Below, piece after piece: positions 1 through 8,495 of a stretch of 64,000 bases of DNA. A model generated the notes under the pieces. It was not told the origin of the DNA. It saw only the letters and a program-made list of their open reading frames with translations, and did not search any database. The stretch is from SYIM01 sp039800325. GTDB taxonomy: Bacteria; Pseudomonadota; Gammaproteobacteria; Burkholderiales; Burkholderiaceae_E. The stretch spans positions 62,001 to 126,000 of the forward strand of contig JBDLQY010000177.1 in NCBI GenBank assembly GCA_039800325.1, in the 5' to 3' direction. Numbering within the stretch: the first letter of the stretch is position 1; every line of letters starts with the position of its first letter. The position numbers and the translations under genes were made by a program.

Positions 1-129
1 CGTCAGGACTCGTAGCAGAATGCGCCGGGCAATGAGGGCCGCAATGAGTAAAACGATGAGCGTCAGGACCGTTCGCGCCTCTGTAGGCCAGCGCGAAAAA
101 GCCATTAATTCAAGTACTGAATCCAGCAT
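1..129 (-). CDS. N-terminal part of a membrane protein (truncated by window edge)
   Basis: Reading leftward from an ATG at 129 the frame stays open to base 1, giving 43 residues. A GGAG lies about eight bases upstream of the ATG. After about 17 residues comes a charged stretch, then a hydrophobic segment rich in Leu, Ile and Ala ending in Arg-Arg, typical of a first transmembrane helix. The start resembles small mechanosensitive (MscS-type) channels, but the visible part is too short to assign a family. It is divergent from the chaperonin gene, with about 230 bases between them. Confidence 0.55.
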   Translation of the reverse strand, partial: MLDSVLELMAFSRWPTEARTVLTLIVLLIAALIARRILLRVLT

Positions 130-361
130 ATAAAAATCTCCGGGCGGTGGTGGGCGCAGCCTCTTGCCGGGACGTCACTCTACCCGAACAAACGCAGGAT
201 GATCGGGCGGCTCACGCTGTTTGTACTCGGTCAATCGCTCGGACGTTGGGTGCCCCTAATGTGCGAGGACAAGGCCGGGAGGGCTGCCGAACCAAGGGCT
301 TCCCGCGTGTCTAGTCCGCATCCCTGAAATGCTGGCGCCCAACCCGAAAAGGAGTCTGATG

Positions 362-1981
362 ATGACAGCGAAGCACCTGTTGTTTCGTGCTGAGGCCCGC
401 GCAAAAATTCTTTCGGGGGCCGGACAGCTGGCCGATGCGGTTCGGGTGACTCTGGGGCCCAAGTCGAAATCGGTGCTCATTCAGCGTCGCTGGGGTGTAC
501 CCCTGGTATGCAACGACGGCGTGACGATTGCGCGCGAGACTGAGCTGGAGGATGCGCAGGCTGACCTGGGCGCCCGGATGCTTCGGCAGGCAGCCGAGAA
601 AACGGGTGAGGCGGTAGGTGACGGCACTTCGACGGCAACCGTGCTGGCTTATGCGATTTTGGCCGACGGTATTCGTAATGTGGTCGCCGGTGCAAGTGCG
701 ATCGACCTCAAGAAAGGTCTGGATCGTGCACAGCGACGGGTTCTCGAAGGTTTGAGTGAGCTTGCACGACCGGTTCAAAGTCGACTCGAGCGTGCGCAGG
801 TTGCCACCTTGTCGGCCCACAATGATGCGGTCATTGGCGAGCTGGTCGCTGAAGCCATGGACCGTATCGGTGCCGACGGCGTGATTACGGTGGAGGAGTC
901 GCGCACCACTGAGACCGTGCTCGATGTGGTGGAGGGCATGCGCTTTGATCGGGGCTGGCTCTCGCCCTATTTCGTGTCCAGCCCAGAGCGTATGGAGGCG
1001 GTGCTGGAGGATGCGCATGTGCTGCTGTCGGATCGAAAAATTGGTGGCCTCACTGAGCTCTTGCCTTTGCTTGAACAGCTGGCCAAGTCGGGACGGCCTT
1101 TGCTGGTGGTGGCCGAAGACGTCGAGGGTGAGGCACTGGCCACCCTGATTGTGAATCAGTTACGCGCTGTGCTGCGCAGCTGCGCGGTCAAGGCACCGGG
1201 TTATGGTGAACAACGCCGCGAGCTGTTGCAGGATCTTGGGGTGCTTACCGGCGCCCAGGTCATCAGCAGTGATCTGGGCCTGAAGCTGGAAGATGCAAGC
1301 CTTACCCAGCTGGGACATGTGCGGCGGGTTGTCATTGCCAAGGACAGCACGACGCTGATTGGCGGTGGCGGCGATCATGAAGCCGTGCAATCGCGTATCG
1401 CCCAGTTGCGCGATGCACGGTTACAGGCCACCAGTGAGTATGACCGAGAAAAGCTGGATGCTCGTATTGCCCGTCTCGCAGGCGGCGTTGCAGTGATCCG
1501 CGTAGGCGCGCCCAGCGAGTCAGAAATGAAGGCACGCAAGGATGCCCTTGAGGATGCCATCGCGGCGACTAAGGCTGCGGTGGCCGAAGGTATCGTGCCC
1601 GGTGGTGGACTGGCGCTGCTGCGCACGCTGCCGCATGTTGCTGCCGATCTCGAAACGCTGGAGGGCGATGAGCGTACCGGCGTGCAGATTCTGATGCGGG
1701 CCCTAGAGGCTCCTGCGCGAACGATTGCCGAGAATTCCGCAGTCGATCCGGGTGTTGTGGTGGCCCGCCTGCTGGAGGCCAGTGGAAGCTTTGGTTTTGA
1801 TGCCGCGCGCAATCGCTACGGAGATTTGCTCGAGGCTGGCATTGTCGACCCGACCAAAGTGGTTCGCATCGCGCTTCAGAATGCGGTCTCTGTGGCTAGT
1901 CTGTTGCTGCTGACCGAGGCAACCATGACCGAGATACCCGCCAAAGAACCCGTCGGAGAGTTGCCACGGGATGCGGTGTAA
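362..1981 (+). CDS. GroEL-like chaperonin paralogue (Hsp60), without adjacent groES
   Basis: A 539-residue group I chaperonin, expected to fold proteins in the cytoplasm as a double ring with a GroES-type lid. The ATPase residues line up with E. coli numbering: Asp52 in CNDGVT, Asp87 in GDGTST, and the Asp of EDAIAATKAAV matching Asp398. The apical domain keeps the SPYF motif and the LTELLPLLE helix that bind GroES and substrate. Differences from canonical GroEL are Ser for the conserved Gly at position 35 (TLGPKS), Trp in place of Tyr199, and a C-terminus without the Gly-Gly-Met repeat. The start at 362 has GGAG seven bases upstream; 359 and 329 are in-frame alternatives. No groES precedes it; an Hsp20 gene follows 294 bases downstream. 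A main groESL elsewhere is likely (inference). Confidence 0.93.
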   Translation: MTAKHLLFRAEARAKILSGAGQLADAVRVTLGPKSKSVLIQRRWGVPLVCNDGVTIARETELEDAQADLGARMLRQAAEKTGEAVGDGTSTATVLAYAILADGIRNVVAGASAIDLKKGLDRAQRRVLEGLSELARPVQSRLERAQVATLSAHNDAVIGELVAEAMDRIGADGVITVEESRTTETVLDVVEGMRFDRGWLSPYFVSSPERMEAVLEDAHVLLSDRKIGGLTELLPLLEQLAKSGRPLLVVAEDVEGEALATLIVNQLRAVLRSCAVKAPGYGEQRRELLQDLGVLTGAQVISSDLGLKLEDASLTQLGHVRRVVIAKDSTTLIGGGGDHEAVQSRIAQLRDARLQATSEYDREKLDARIARLAGGVAVIRVGAPSESEMKARKDALEDAIAATKAAVAEGIVPGGGLALLRTLPHVAADLETLEGDERTGVQILMRALEAPARTIAENSAVDPGVVVARLLEASGSFGFDAARNRYGDLLEAGIVDPTKVVRIALQNAVSVASLLLLTEATMTEIPAKEPVGELPRDAV

Positions 1982-2181
1982 AGACCTGTCAAACGCCTGG
2001 ATGCGTGCCAGCCCGGTGTACAAACCGACCGACAACAGTTCTGAACCTTCAACGTGGCGCGCAGCACGCGAGTGGTGTGTCGTCTGCGGGCGTAACCGAC
2101 CATTCGGCGGATCAGGCGATCGGGCGCGGGTTCTCCTTGTGGCGCGGCAAGCGGGCGAGCCTGATTCGCCTTCACGCTAGT

Positions 2182-2217
2182 GCCAGGTCAGACACCACCG
2201 GGGTTGTCCGACCTGGC
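2182..2217. other. Stem-loop between the chaperonin and hsp20 genes
   Basis: Inverted repeat with 13-base arms (GCCAGGTCAGACA and TGTCCGACCTGGC), one mismatch, and a 10-base loop. It ends about 58 bases before the hsp20 start. No run of T follows, so it is not a classical terminator. It could be a weak terminator after the chaperonin gene, a processing site, or part of the hsp20 leader. It is not a CIRCE element. The rest of 1982-2275 holds no gene that I can support. Confidence 0.5.
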
Positions 2218-2275
2218 AGCGGCGCAGTGGGGCGCTTTGTCGTGACTGAAAACCGGACGATTCAAGGAGAGTGAT

Positions 2276-2764
2276 ATGGCCGAGGAAAAAACGCTCGAGT
2301 TGCAGCCCGCAACGCCATCGCGCATGGTGACAGCGTTTGACGAGATGGACCGACTATTCGATCGACTGCTGGCCCGGCGCGGTTGGATGCGTCCATGGCG
2401 CGCTGACTGGATGGGCATGGGTGATATGCCGCTGCTCGAGCCGCGTGTGCCGCGGGTAGACGTACTCGATCGGGAAGACGATATTCAGCTGCAGATTGAG
2501 TTGCCTGGCATGGATAAGCGCGATATCGATATCGCGGTCGGTGAAGATAGCATCACCATCAAGGGCGAAGCTCGGCATGAAGATAAATCGGAGGGTGGTG
2601 ATTACTACCGCTGCGAAATCACGCGTGGCGCTTTCAGCCGCACGGTTGGTTTGCCCGCTGGGGTTGACGGCAGCAAAGCCAAAGCCAGCTTCAAGGATGG
2701 GGTGCTGACGGTGCTGCTGCCCAAGGCTGAGCACGCTCGCCGGCATAGCCTCAAGATCGATTGA
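2276..2764 (+). CDS. Small heat-shock protein, Hsp20/alpha-crystallin family
   Basis: A 162-residue cytoplasmic holdase that binds unfolding proteins under stress. An N-terminal arm of about 55 residues precedes the alpha-crystallin domain. That domain begins near RVPRVDVLDRED and includes the QIELPGMDKRDIDI strand and the hallmark ASFKDGVLTVLLPK motif. The C-terminus is short and lacks a clear Ile-X-Ile oligomerisation motif. A strong AAGGAGA lies six bases before the ATG. It lies downstream of the GroEL paralogue in the same direction and ends with a hairpin terminator, so the two may form a stress module. No convincing sigma-32 promoter was seen in the leader. Confidence 0.95.
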   Translation: MAEEKTLELQPATPSRMVTAFDEMDRLFDRLLARRGWMRPWRADWMGMGDMPLLEPRVPRVDVLDREDDIQLQIELPGMDKRDIDIAVGEDSITIKGEARHEDKSEGGDYYRCEITRGAFSRTVGLPAGVDGSKAKASFKDGVLTVLLPKAEHARRHSLKID

Positions 2765-2772
2765 GTCGTGGC

Positions 2773-2796
2773 CGCCGCAGGTGACTGCGGCGTTTT
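2773..2796 (+). terminator. Rho-independent terminator after hsp20
   Basis: A perfect 8-bp stem (CGCCGCAG / CTGCGGCG) with a GTGA tetraloop is followed directly by TTTT. It lies nine bases after the hsp20 stop and before the convergent thioesterase gene. Confidence 0.7.
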
Positions 2797-2852
2797 CATC
2801 CGACGGCGCGACCTCAACCGCCTGAACTTCCGGCTGGGCCCAGTCGCGTAGT

Positions 2853-3254
2853 TTAGGTGGTGGGCAGCGGCCGCTTGCGGCCTCGGTCATCGATGGCCAC
2901 GTAGGTGAGCGATGCCTCGGTGACCTTGACCACCACCGGCGCCGCGGGGTTACGCTCGGCGACCACCTCCACGTGCACGGTCACGGAGGTGGTGCCCTCG
3001 CGTTCGATGCGGGCGTAAAGGGACACCACATCACCAATGGAGATGGGTTGCTTGAACAGGAAGGCGTTAACCGCCACCGTGGCCACCCGGCCGCGAGCGC
3101 GTCGCGCGGCCATAATGCCGCCGGCGATATCGACCTGCGCCATCACCCAGCCACCAAAAATATCACCGTTGGAATTGACATCGGCAGGCATGGGCACGAC
3201 CCGCAGAACCAGTTCGTGGGCCGCCGGCTCAGCACTGACAGGGGTTTGACTCAT
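2853..3254 (-). CDS. yciA: YciA-type acyl-CoA thioesterase (hotdog fold)
   Basis: A 133-residue single-hotdog acyl-CoA thioesterase, expected to hydrolyse a broad range of acyl-CoAs in the cytoplasm. The family signature ELVLR...MPADVNSNGDIFGGWVM is present near the start. The catalytic Asp follows in AQVDIAGG, and the C-terminal half carries the AFLFKQPISIGDVV strand and the VTVHVEVVAE core. The start at 3254 (MSQTPVSAEP) matches the usual family length; an upstream in-frame extension of 42 residues is not family-like. It is divergent from the ABC exporter, with about 155 bases between them, and convergent with hsp20. Confidence 0.92.
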   Translation of the reverse strand: MSQTPVSAEPAAHELVLRVVPMPADVNSNGDIFGGWVMAQVDIAGGIMAARRARGRVATVAVNAFLFKQPISIGDVVSLYARIEREGTTSVTVHVEVVAERNPAAPVVVKVTEASLTYVAIDDRGRKRPLPTT

Positions 3255-3410
3255 CGTGGGATCTCGTGATCGGGCTGTTGTATTTCGTGTTGAGTTTACC
3301 GCTCTCGGTTTGCCGGCGTGCTCGGATAGCTCGTGAAGGGATGGCTGGCGGACAAGGCCGTCTCGGCCACGGGCGCACAATAGCGACTATTACCGCTTTT
3401 TAAGCCTGCC

Positions 3411-5249
3411 ATGCGCCCGCACTCTGCTTCGTCTTCGATCCCCCAGGGTTCTTCCAGTAACGCCGCCCCGCCCGCCAAGGGTGATTGGCACACCGTGGCG
3501 CGCTTGCTGCCCTATTTGTGGGCCTGGCGCGGACGCGTGATCATTGCACTGAGCTGCCTGGTTGCTGCGAAGTTTGCCAACATTGGCGTTCCGCTGCTGC
3601 TTAAAGAGGTGGTCGATACTCTGGATGTAGGTAGTGCGGACGCGCGAGCTCTTGTGGCCGTACCCGTTGCGCTGCTGGTGGGCTACGGCCTGTTGCGGCT
3701 TAGCGTTTCGCTGTTTACCGAGCTGCGCGAAATCGTTTTTTCTCGGGTCACTCAGGAAGCCACGCGCACCATTGCGTTGCAGGTGTTTCGACATCTGTTC
3801 GAGTTGTCGCTGCGCTTTCATCTGCAAAGACAGATGGGGGGCATGACTCGGGACATCGAGCGCGGTTCGCAAGGCGTGTCCAGCCTGATTTCTTACACCC
3901 TCTACAGCATTCTTCCCACGCTGGTAGAGGTGTCACTGGTCATCGGTTATTTGTTTTGGCACTACGAGGCCTCCTTTGGACTGATTGCGTTGTCTGCGCT
4001 GGTTATTTACGTAATTTATACGGTTCGCATTACCGAGTGGCGTACCCACTTCAGACGCCAGCTCAATGAACAGGATTCACGCGCGAGCACGCGCGCGATT
4101 GATGCATTAATCAATTACGAGACAGTGAAGTATTTTGGTAACGAAGGCTTTGAGGCGAACCGCTACAACCAGGAGCTTGAGCGCCGCATGAAGGCAGCGC
4201 TTCGTTCGCAAAGCTCGTTGGGGCTGCTCAATTTCGGTCAGGCGACCATTATTGCGGTCGCTGTCAGCCTGTTGATGTGGCGTGCAACAGAGGGCGTCGT
4301 CGCTGGCGAGTTGTCTCTGGGAGACCTGGTACTGGTGAATGCCTTCATGATTCAGCTCTACATTCCGCTGAACTTTCTAGGTGTGCTGTACCGCGAAATC
4401 AAACAGGCGCTCACCGACATGGAGCGAATGTTCAGGCTGTTGAGCGAGGGCCGCGAAGTGGCCGATACGCCGGCCGCGCAGGCCCTGACCTTGACGCGTG
4501 GCCCCGAACTGCGTTTTGACATCGTACAGTTTCATTACGATGCCGCGCGCCCTATTCTGCGCAAGGTCAGCTTCACTATTTCGCCGGGAACCACGACCGC
4601 AGTGGTGGGTTCCAGTGGCGCCGGAAAGTCAACGCTCGCGCGATTGCTGTTTCGCTTCTACGACGTGACGAGCGGGCGAATCTTGATCGACGGGACCGAT
4701 ATTCGTGAGTTCACGCAGGCGAGTCTGCGTGCAGCCATTGGCATCGTGCCGCAGGACACGGTGCTATTTAATGACACGATCCGCTACAACATCGCCTATG
4801 GCGCAACCGGAGCCACGCAGGCTGACATCGACGCGGCGGTGAAAGCAGCTCAGCTGGACGCCTTCATTGCCAGTCTTCCGGCGGGCTATGACAGTCCGGT
4901 AGGCGAGCGGGGGCTGAAGTTATCGGGCGGTGAGAAGCAACGCGTGGCGATCGCCCGCACCCTGTTAAAGAATCCGCCCATTCTGGTGCTTGATGAGGCG
5001 ACTTCAGCACTGGACAGCCGCAATGAGCAGGCGATTCAGCAGGCCTTGCGGCAGGCCATGCGCGGGCGCACCACCTTGGTTATTGCCCACCGGCTATCGA
5101 CCATTGTCGATGCAGATCAAATTCTGGTGATGGAGGCAGGTCAGATTGCCGAGTTCGGCACGCATGAGCAGTTATTGATGCGCGACGGGCTCTATGCGCG
5201 AATGTGGGCTGCGCAGGCGCAGGGCAATGAGACAGATACAGCTGCGTGA
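3411..5249 (+). CDS. Atm1/HMT-type ABC exporter (fused membrane and ATPase domains)
   Basis: A 612-residue half-transporter that would work as a homodimer in the inner membrane. Residues about 25-330 form the six-helix exporter domain. The ATPase half has Walker A VGSSGAGKST, signature LSGGEKQR, Walker B ILVLDEATSALD and the H-loop AHRLST. The N-terminal domain resembles mitochondrial Atm1 and bacterial heavy-metal/glutathione exporters, whose known substrates are glutathione conjugates and related thiol compounds. The substrate here is inferred. It stands alone, divergent from yciA and convergent with the amino-acid importer. The bacterial lipid A flippase MsbA is an alternative family member, but the sequence around LLPYLWAWRGR and VKYFGNE is Atm1-like. 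Confidence 0.9.
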   Translation: MRPHSASSSIPQGSSSNAAPPAKGDWHTVARLLPYLWAWRGRVIIALSCLVAAKFANIGVPLLLKEVVDTLDVGSADARALVAVPVALLVGYGLLRLSVSLFTELREIVFSRVTQEATRTIALQVFRHLFELSLRFHLQRQMGGMTRDIERGSQGVSSLISYTLYSILPTLVEVSLVIGYLFWHYEASFGLIALSALVIYVIYTVRITEWRTHFRRQLNEQDSRASTRAIDALINYETVKYFGNEGFEANRYNQELERRMKAALRSQSSLGLLNFGQATIIAVAVSLLMWRATEGVVAGELSLGDLVLVNAFMIQLYIPLNFLGVLYREIKQALTDMERMFRLLSEGREVADTPAAQALTLTRGPELRFDIVQFHYDAARPILRKVSFTISPGTTTAVVGSSGAGKSTLARLLFRFYDVTSGRILIDGTDIREFTQASLRAAIGIVPQDTVLFNDTIRYNIAYGATGATQADIDAAVKAAQLDAFIASLPAGYDSPVGERGLKLSGGEKQRVAIARTLLKNPPILVLDEATSALDSRNEQAIQQALRQAMRGRTTLVIAHRLSTIVDADQILVMEAGQIAEFGTHEQLLMRDGLYARMWAAQAQGNETDTAA

Positions 5250-5266
5250 CCCCCGGGCGTGTTGAA

Positions 5267-5282
5267 TCGGGGCATGCCCCGA
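5267..5282. terminator. Palindrome between convergent transporter genes
   Basis: TCGGGGCATGCCCCGA is a perfect 16-base palindrome that can fold as a 6-bp stem with a CATG loop. It lies between the 3' ends of the ABC exporter and aapP, so it could act in both directions. There is no T-run, so terminator activity is only suggested. Confidence 0.4.
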
Positions 5283-5311
5283 CTGAATGCGCATGAGGTG
5301 TCTGGGAACGC

Positions 5312-6082
5312 TTAGCGGTCGAGAATCTGGCTCAGGAACTGCTGGGTGCGTTCGTTGCGCGGTGAGTCGAAGAAGGCATCAGGCGTGTTTTCCTCGACGA
5401 TCTCGCCGCGGTCCATGAAGATGACGCGGTCCGCTACGGCGCGGGCAAAGCCCATTTCATGGGTCACACACAGCATGGTCATGCCTTCGCGTGCCAGCAT
5501 GATCATGGTGTCAAGAACCTCTTTGACCATCTCAGGGTCGAGAGCCGAGGTGGGTTCATCGAATAGCATGATGGATGGGTTCATGCACAGCGCCCGGGCG
5601 ATCGCCACGCGTTGCTGTTGTCCGCCGGAGAGCTGTCCGGGGTACTTGTGGGCCTGATCAGCGATACGCACCCGATCAAGAAATTTCATGGCGGTGGCCT
5701 CTGCTGCAGCCTTGGCCTGTTTTCTGACCCAGATGGGTGCCAGTGTGCAGTTATCGATGACGGTGAGGTGCGGGAACAGATTGAAGTGCTGAAACACCAT
5801 ACCGACTTCTGAGCGTACCTGATCGATATTCTTCAGATTATCGGTCAGCGTCACGCCGTTGACGACGATGCTGCCCTGCTGGTGCACTTCCAGGCGATTG
5901 ATGCAGCGAATCAGCGTCGATTTTCCCGAACCCGAAGGGCCGCACACCACGATGCGCTCGCCTCTTCGTACGGTGAGATCGATGTTCTTGAGCACCTGGA
6001 AGTCGCCATACCACTTGTTGAGACCCGTGATTGCGATGGCGGCTGCGTCGGTATCCTGCTGGCGTTGGGCGGTTGCGCTCAT
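5312..6082 (-). CDS. aapP: Polar amino-acid ABC importer, ATP-binding subunit
   Basis: A 256-residue ATPase of the GlnQ/AapP family that powers amino-acid uptake at the inner-membrane face. Walker A is GPSGSGKST, followed by the family-typical LIRCINRLE. The signature is LSGGQQQR, Walker B is IMLFDEPTSALDPE, and the switch is VTHEMGFA. The start at 6082 is preceded by AAGAGGA at a good distance. A longer reading to 6241 is less likely because it overlaps aapM and lacks family similarity. It is the last gene of the leftward aapJ-aapQ-aapM-aapP operon. Confidence 0.93.
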   Translation of the reverse strand: MSATAQRQQDTDAAAIAITGLNKWYGDFQVLKNIDLTVRRGERIVVCGPSGSGKSTLIRCINRLEVHQQGSIVVNGVTLTDNLKNIDQVRSEVGMVFQHFNLFPHLTVIDNCTLAPIWVRKQAKAAAEATAMKFLDRVRIADQAHKYPGQLSGGQQQRVAIARALCMNPSIMLFDEPTSALDPEMVKEVLDTMIMLAREGMTMLCVTHEMGFARAVADRVIFMDRGEIVEENTPDAFFDSPRNERTQQFLSQILDR

Positions 6083-6134
6083 GACAATCCTCTTGACATT
6101 GCAGCGGGCGAGATCGGCGAGGCTTACGGACGTG

Positions 6135-7223
6135 CTAGCGCCGCTGGCCGCGGGCAAGTTCGCTTTCGAGCCACTGGCTGTATTTAGACATGGCGTAGCA
6201 GTAAATCCAGTACACCACGATAGAGAACATGAAGGCCTCAATGAAATATTTCTTCCATGAGATGTCAGTTTCTACGGATTTCTTGACGGCGTAGGCGAAG
6301 TCATAAATACCGATGATCACTACCAGCGATGTATCTTTGAACACTGAAATGAAAATATTCACGATGGGCGGAATCGAGACCTTCAGAGCCTGGGGCAGGA
6401 TGACAAGGCCCATGGTTTTCCAGTAGGGCAGGCCCAGTGCCTCTGCGGCTTCATATTGACCTCTAGGTATTGCCTGCAGGCCTCCGCGCACGGCCTCAGC
6501 CAGGTAGGCGGCAATAAACAGAATGATGGCGATCTGCGCGCGCAGCAGCTGCTCGATGCGAAAGCCCTCGGGCATGAAGAGCGCGAACATGACCGACGCC
6601 ATAAACAGCACTGTGATCAGCGGAACGCCGCGGACTACTTCAATGTAAATCACTGAAAAGGCGCGGATCACGGGCAGACGCGAGCGACGTCCCAGGGCCA
6701 GCAGAACGCCCAGAGGAAATGCAAAACCTATGCCGAAGATGGCCAGTATGAGCGTAACGGGCAGCCCACCCCAACGCTCGGCTGGTATACGGGCAAGGCC
6801 CAGTCCCCCGCCCATCAACCAAAATGCCAGAGCGATGCCGGTGACCCATATCAGGACCAGCCAGCGATTCCAGAACCAACGAATGGCCGAGACCACCAAG
6901 AGCGCGGTCAGGACGACGATCGCTATAGCCGGCCGCCACTGTTCACCGAAGGGATAGACGCCGAAGAGCATGAAGCGAAATTTTTCCCAGACCACCGACC
7001 AGCAGGCACCTTGGCCGCGCACAGCGTCGCAGGCGGCAACCGGCTGTTTGCCCCAGACCGCGTCCCACAGCAGCCAGCCACCGGCCTTTGGCACCAGCCA
7101 TGCGAGCAGTGCAAGCAGCAGCAGGGTAAGAACGGTGTTGCCTGGTGTGGAGAACAGGTTGACGCGCATCCAGGCCAGGGGCGACGGGCCGGCCGGACGG
7201 CTCAGGCTGGTGGAGCTATTCAT
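6135..7223 (-). CDS. aapM: Polar amino-acid ABC importer, permease subunit M
   Basis: A 362-residue inner-membrane permease of the His/Glu/Gln/Arg family. The N-terminal 150 residues contain extra helices and a periplasmic loop, as expected for AapM compared with shorter HisM-type proteins. The EAA loop that contacts the ATPase is seen in YEAAEALGLPYWKTMGLV with ILPQALKVSIPP. The start at 7223 lies one base downstream of the aapQ stop, so translation is probably coupled. Its partner is AapQ; together they form the channel of a broad-range amino-acid importer. Confidence 0.93.
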   Translation of the reverse strand: MNSSTSLSRPAGPSPLAWMRVNLFSTPGNTVLTLLLLALLAWLVPKAGGWLLWDAVWGKQPVAACDAVRGQGACWSVVWEKFRFMLFGVYPFGEQWRPAIAIVVLTALLVVSAIRWFWNRWLVLIWVTGIALAFWLMGGGLGLARIPAERWGGLPVTLILAIFGIGFAFPLGVLLALGRRSRLPVIRAFSVIYIEVVRGVPLITVLFMASVMFALFMPEGFRIEQLLRAQIAIILFIAAYLAEAVRGGLQAIPRGQYEAAEALGLPYWKTMGLVILPQALKVSIPPIVNIFISVFKDTSLVVIIGIYDFAYAVKKSVETDISWKKYFIEAFMFSIVVYWIYCYAMSKYSQWLESELARGQRR

Positions 7224-7224
7224 G

Positions 7225-8367
7225 TCAGCGCTCCACCAGTCGCACGCGTGCGTTGTACCAGTTCATGAATACCGAGATAGCAATGCTAATGGTGAGGTAG
7301 ACGGCCATGAGTATGGCGATGGCCTCCAGTGCCTGCCCGGTCTGGTTCATGGAGGTATTGGCTACGGCCACCAGGTCTGGATAGCCGATGGCGACCGCCA
7401 GCGATGAATTCTTGGTGAGATTGAGGTACTGACTGGTGAGCGGCGGGATAATGACGCGCAGGGCCTGCGGCAGTGTGACCAGCCGTAGTCGCTGCCCGGG
7501 CGACAGGCCCAGCGACATGGCGGCCTCGGTCTGGCCGCGATCAACTGCCAGAATGCCCGCGCGAACAACCTCAGCGATGAATGCCGCGGTGTAGGTGACC
7601 AGTCCGATCACCAGAGCCATGAACTCTGGAGAGACCACTCGCCCCCCACGAAAGTCAAAGCCAGCCAGTTTGGGAATCTCAAGGGTTGTGGGCGCGCCGT
7701 AGAGGGCCCATACAGCCATGGGCAGTCCGATGATGAGCAACGCAGCCGGCCAGCCTACTGGCCACTGCAGGCCGGTCGCGGCCTGGCGCCTGCGCGCGAT
7801 AGCTCGCCACACCAGGGCCAGCACCAGACCAATGGCCAGCGTCCAAAGGGCTGCGCCCCAGGCAGGATGCGCCTCGGGCCAGGCAAAACGGAAACCGCGC
7901 TGGCTGATGAACAGCAGGCCCCCTACATTGATAGCCTGGCGAACGCCCGGTAGCAACTCGGTGAAAAGCCCATACCAGATCAGCAGTTGCAACAGCAGCG
8001 GTATGTTGCGCATGACCTCTACGTAGGTTGAGGCCATTCTGGACAGTAGCCAGTTTGAGGACAGTCGCGCGATGCCTATCAGTGTGCCCAGCAGTGTGGC
8101 CAGCACAATGCCCAACGCGGCGACATAAAGCGTATTGAACAGCCCCACCATGAAGGCGCGGGCGTAGTTGTTGGACGGGTCGTATTCGATGAGCTTTTCA
8201 GCGATTTCGAAGCCCGCTTCGCGATTCAGAAAAGCGAATCCAACCTGAATCTGGCGGGTGGCCAGATTGTGCAGCGTGTTAGAAAACAGATACCAGGCAA
8301 CAGCACCGACTGCGGCGACCAGCAGCACCTGCCAGAGGATGCCTCGCGCTCTTTCGCTGCTGAGCAT
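7225..8367 (-). CDS. aapQ: Polar amino-acid ABC importer, permease subunit Q
   Basis: A 380-residue inner-membrane permease that pairs with AapM. It has one N-terminal helix, a long periplasmic stretch, then the permease core. A second large insertion of about 90 residues in the middle is typical of AapQ. The EAA motif is TEAAMSLGLSPGQRLRLV followed by TLPQALRVIIPP. The ATG at 8367 lies 128 bases after the stop of aapJ, and two stable stem-loops occupy that gap. Confidence 0.93.
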   Translation of the reverse strand: MLSSERARGILWQVLLVAAVGAVAWYLFSNTLHNLATRQIQVGFAFLNREAGFEIAEKLIEYDPSNNYARAFMVGLFNTLYVAALGIVLATLLGTLIGIARLSSNWLLSRMASTYVEVMRNIPLLLQLLIWYGLFTELLPGVRQAINVGGLLFISQRGFRFAWPEAHPAWGAALWTLAIGLVLALVWRAIARRRQAATGLQWPVGWPAALLIIGLPMAVWALYGAPTTLEIPKLAGFDFRGGRVVSPEFMALVIGLVTYTAAFIAEVVRAGILAVDRGQTEAAMSLGLSPGQRLRLVTLPQALRVIIPPLTSQYLNLTKNSSLAVAIGYPDLVAVANTSMNQTGQALEAIAILMAVYLTISIAISVFMNWYNARVRLVER

Positions 8368-8409
8368 GACGTTGCCGGAAGGTTAAAGTGACAGTGGCGA
8401 GATGCCAGC

Positions 8410-8470
8410 GGGCCCGATCTCAGTCGGGCCCTAGCCCGCCCGCACCCATTCAAACCTAGGGTGGGCGGGC
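8410..8470 (-). promoter_or_regulatory. Tandem stem-loops between aapJ and aapQ
   Basis: Two hairpins lie side by side. The first (8410-8431) is a perfect 8-bp GC-rich stem, GGGCCCGA / TCGGGCCC, with a 6-base loop. The second (8434-8470) pairs GCCCGCCC plus ACCC with GGGTGGGCGGGC, with a 2-base bulge. They sit in the transcript right after the binding-protein gene. Similar elements after binding-protein genes in other importers protect the upstream mRNA or partly terminate transcription, so that the binding protein is made in excess of the permease. The role here is inferred from position. Confidence 0.6.
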
Positions 8471-8495
8471 TCTTGGCTGTCGCTGTTGTAGGTGA

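Noticed and set aside
130..361. A possible heat-shock (sigma-32) promoter, CCCCTAAT at about 253, upstream of the GroEL paralogue
   Set aside because: The -10-like piece is imperfect and no CTTGAA-like -35 lies at the right distance; no CIRCE element is present either.
311..1018. A 235-codon open frame antisense to the chaperonin gene
   Set aside because: It mirrors the codon pattern of the GroEL paralogue and has no recognisable domain or ribosome-binding site; the sense protein is clearly real.
2005..2274. An 89-codon open frame between the chaperonin and hsp20 genes
   Set aside because: It runs through the stem-loop into the hsp20 ribosome-binding site, has low-complexity composition and no family resemblance.
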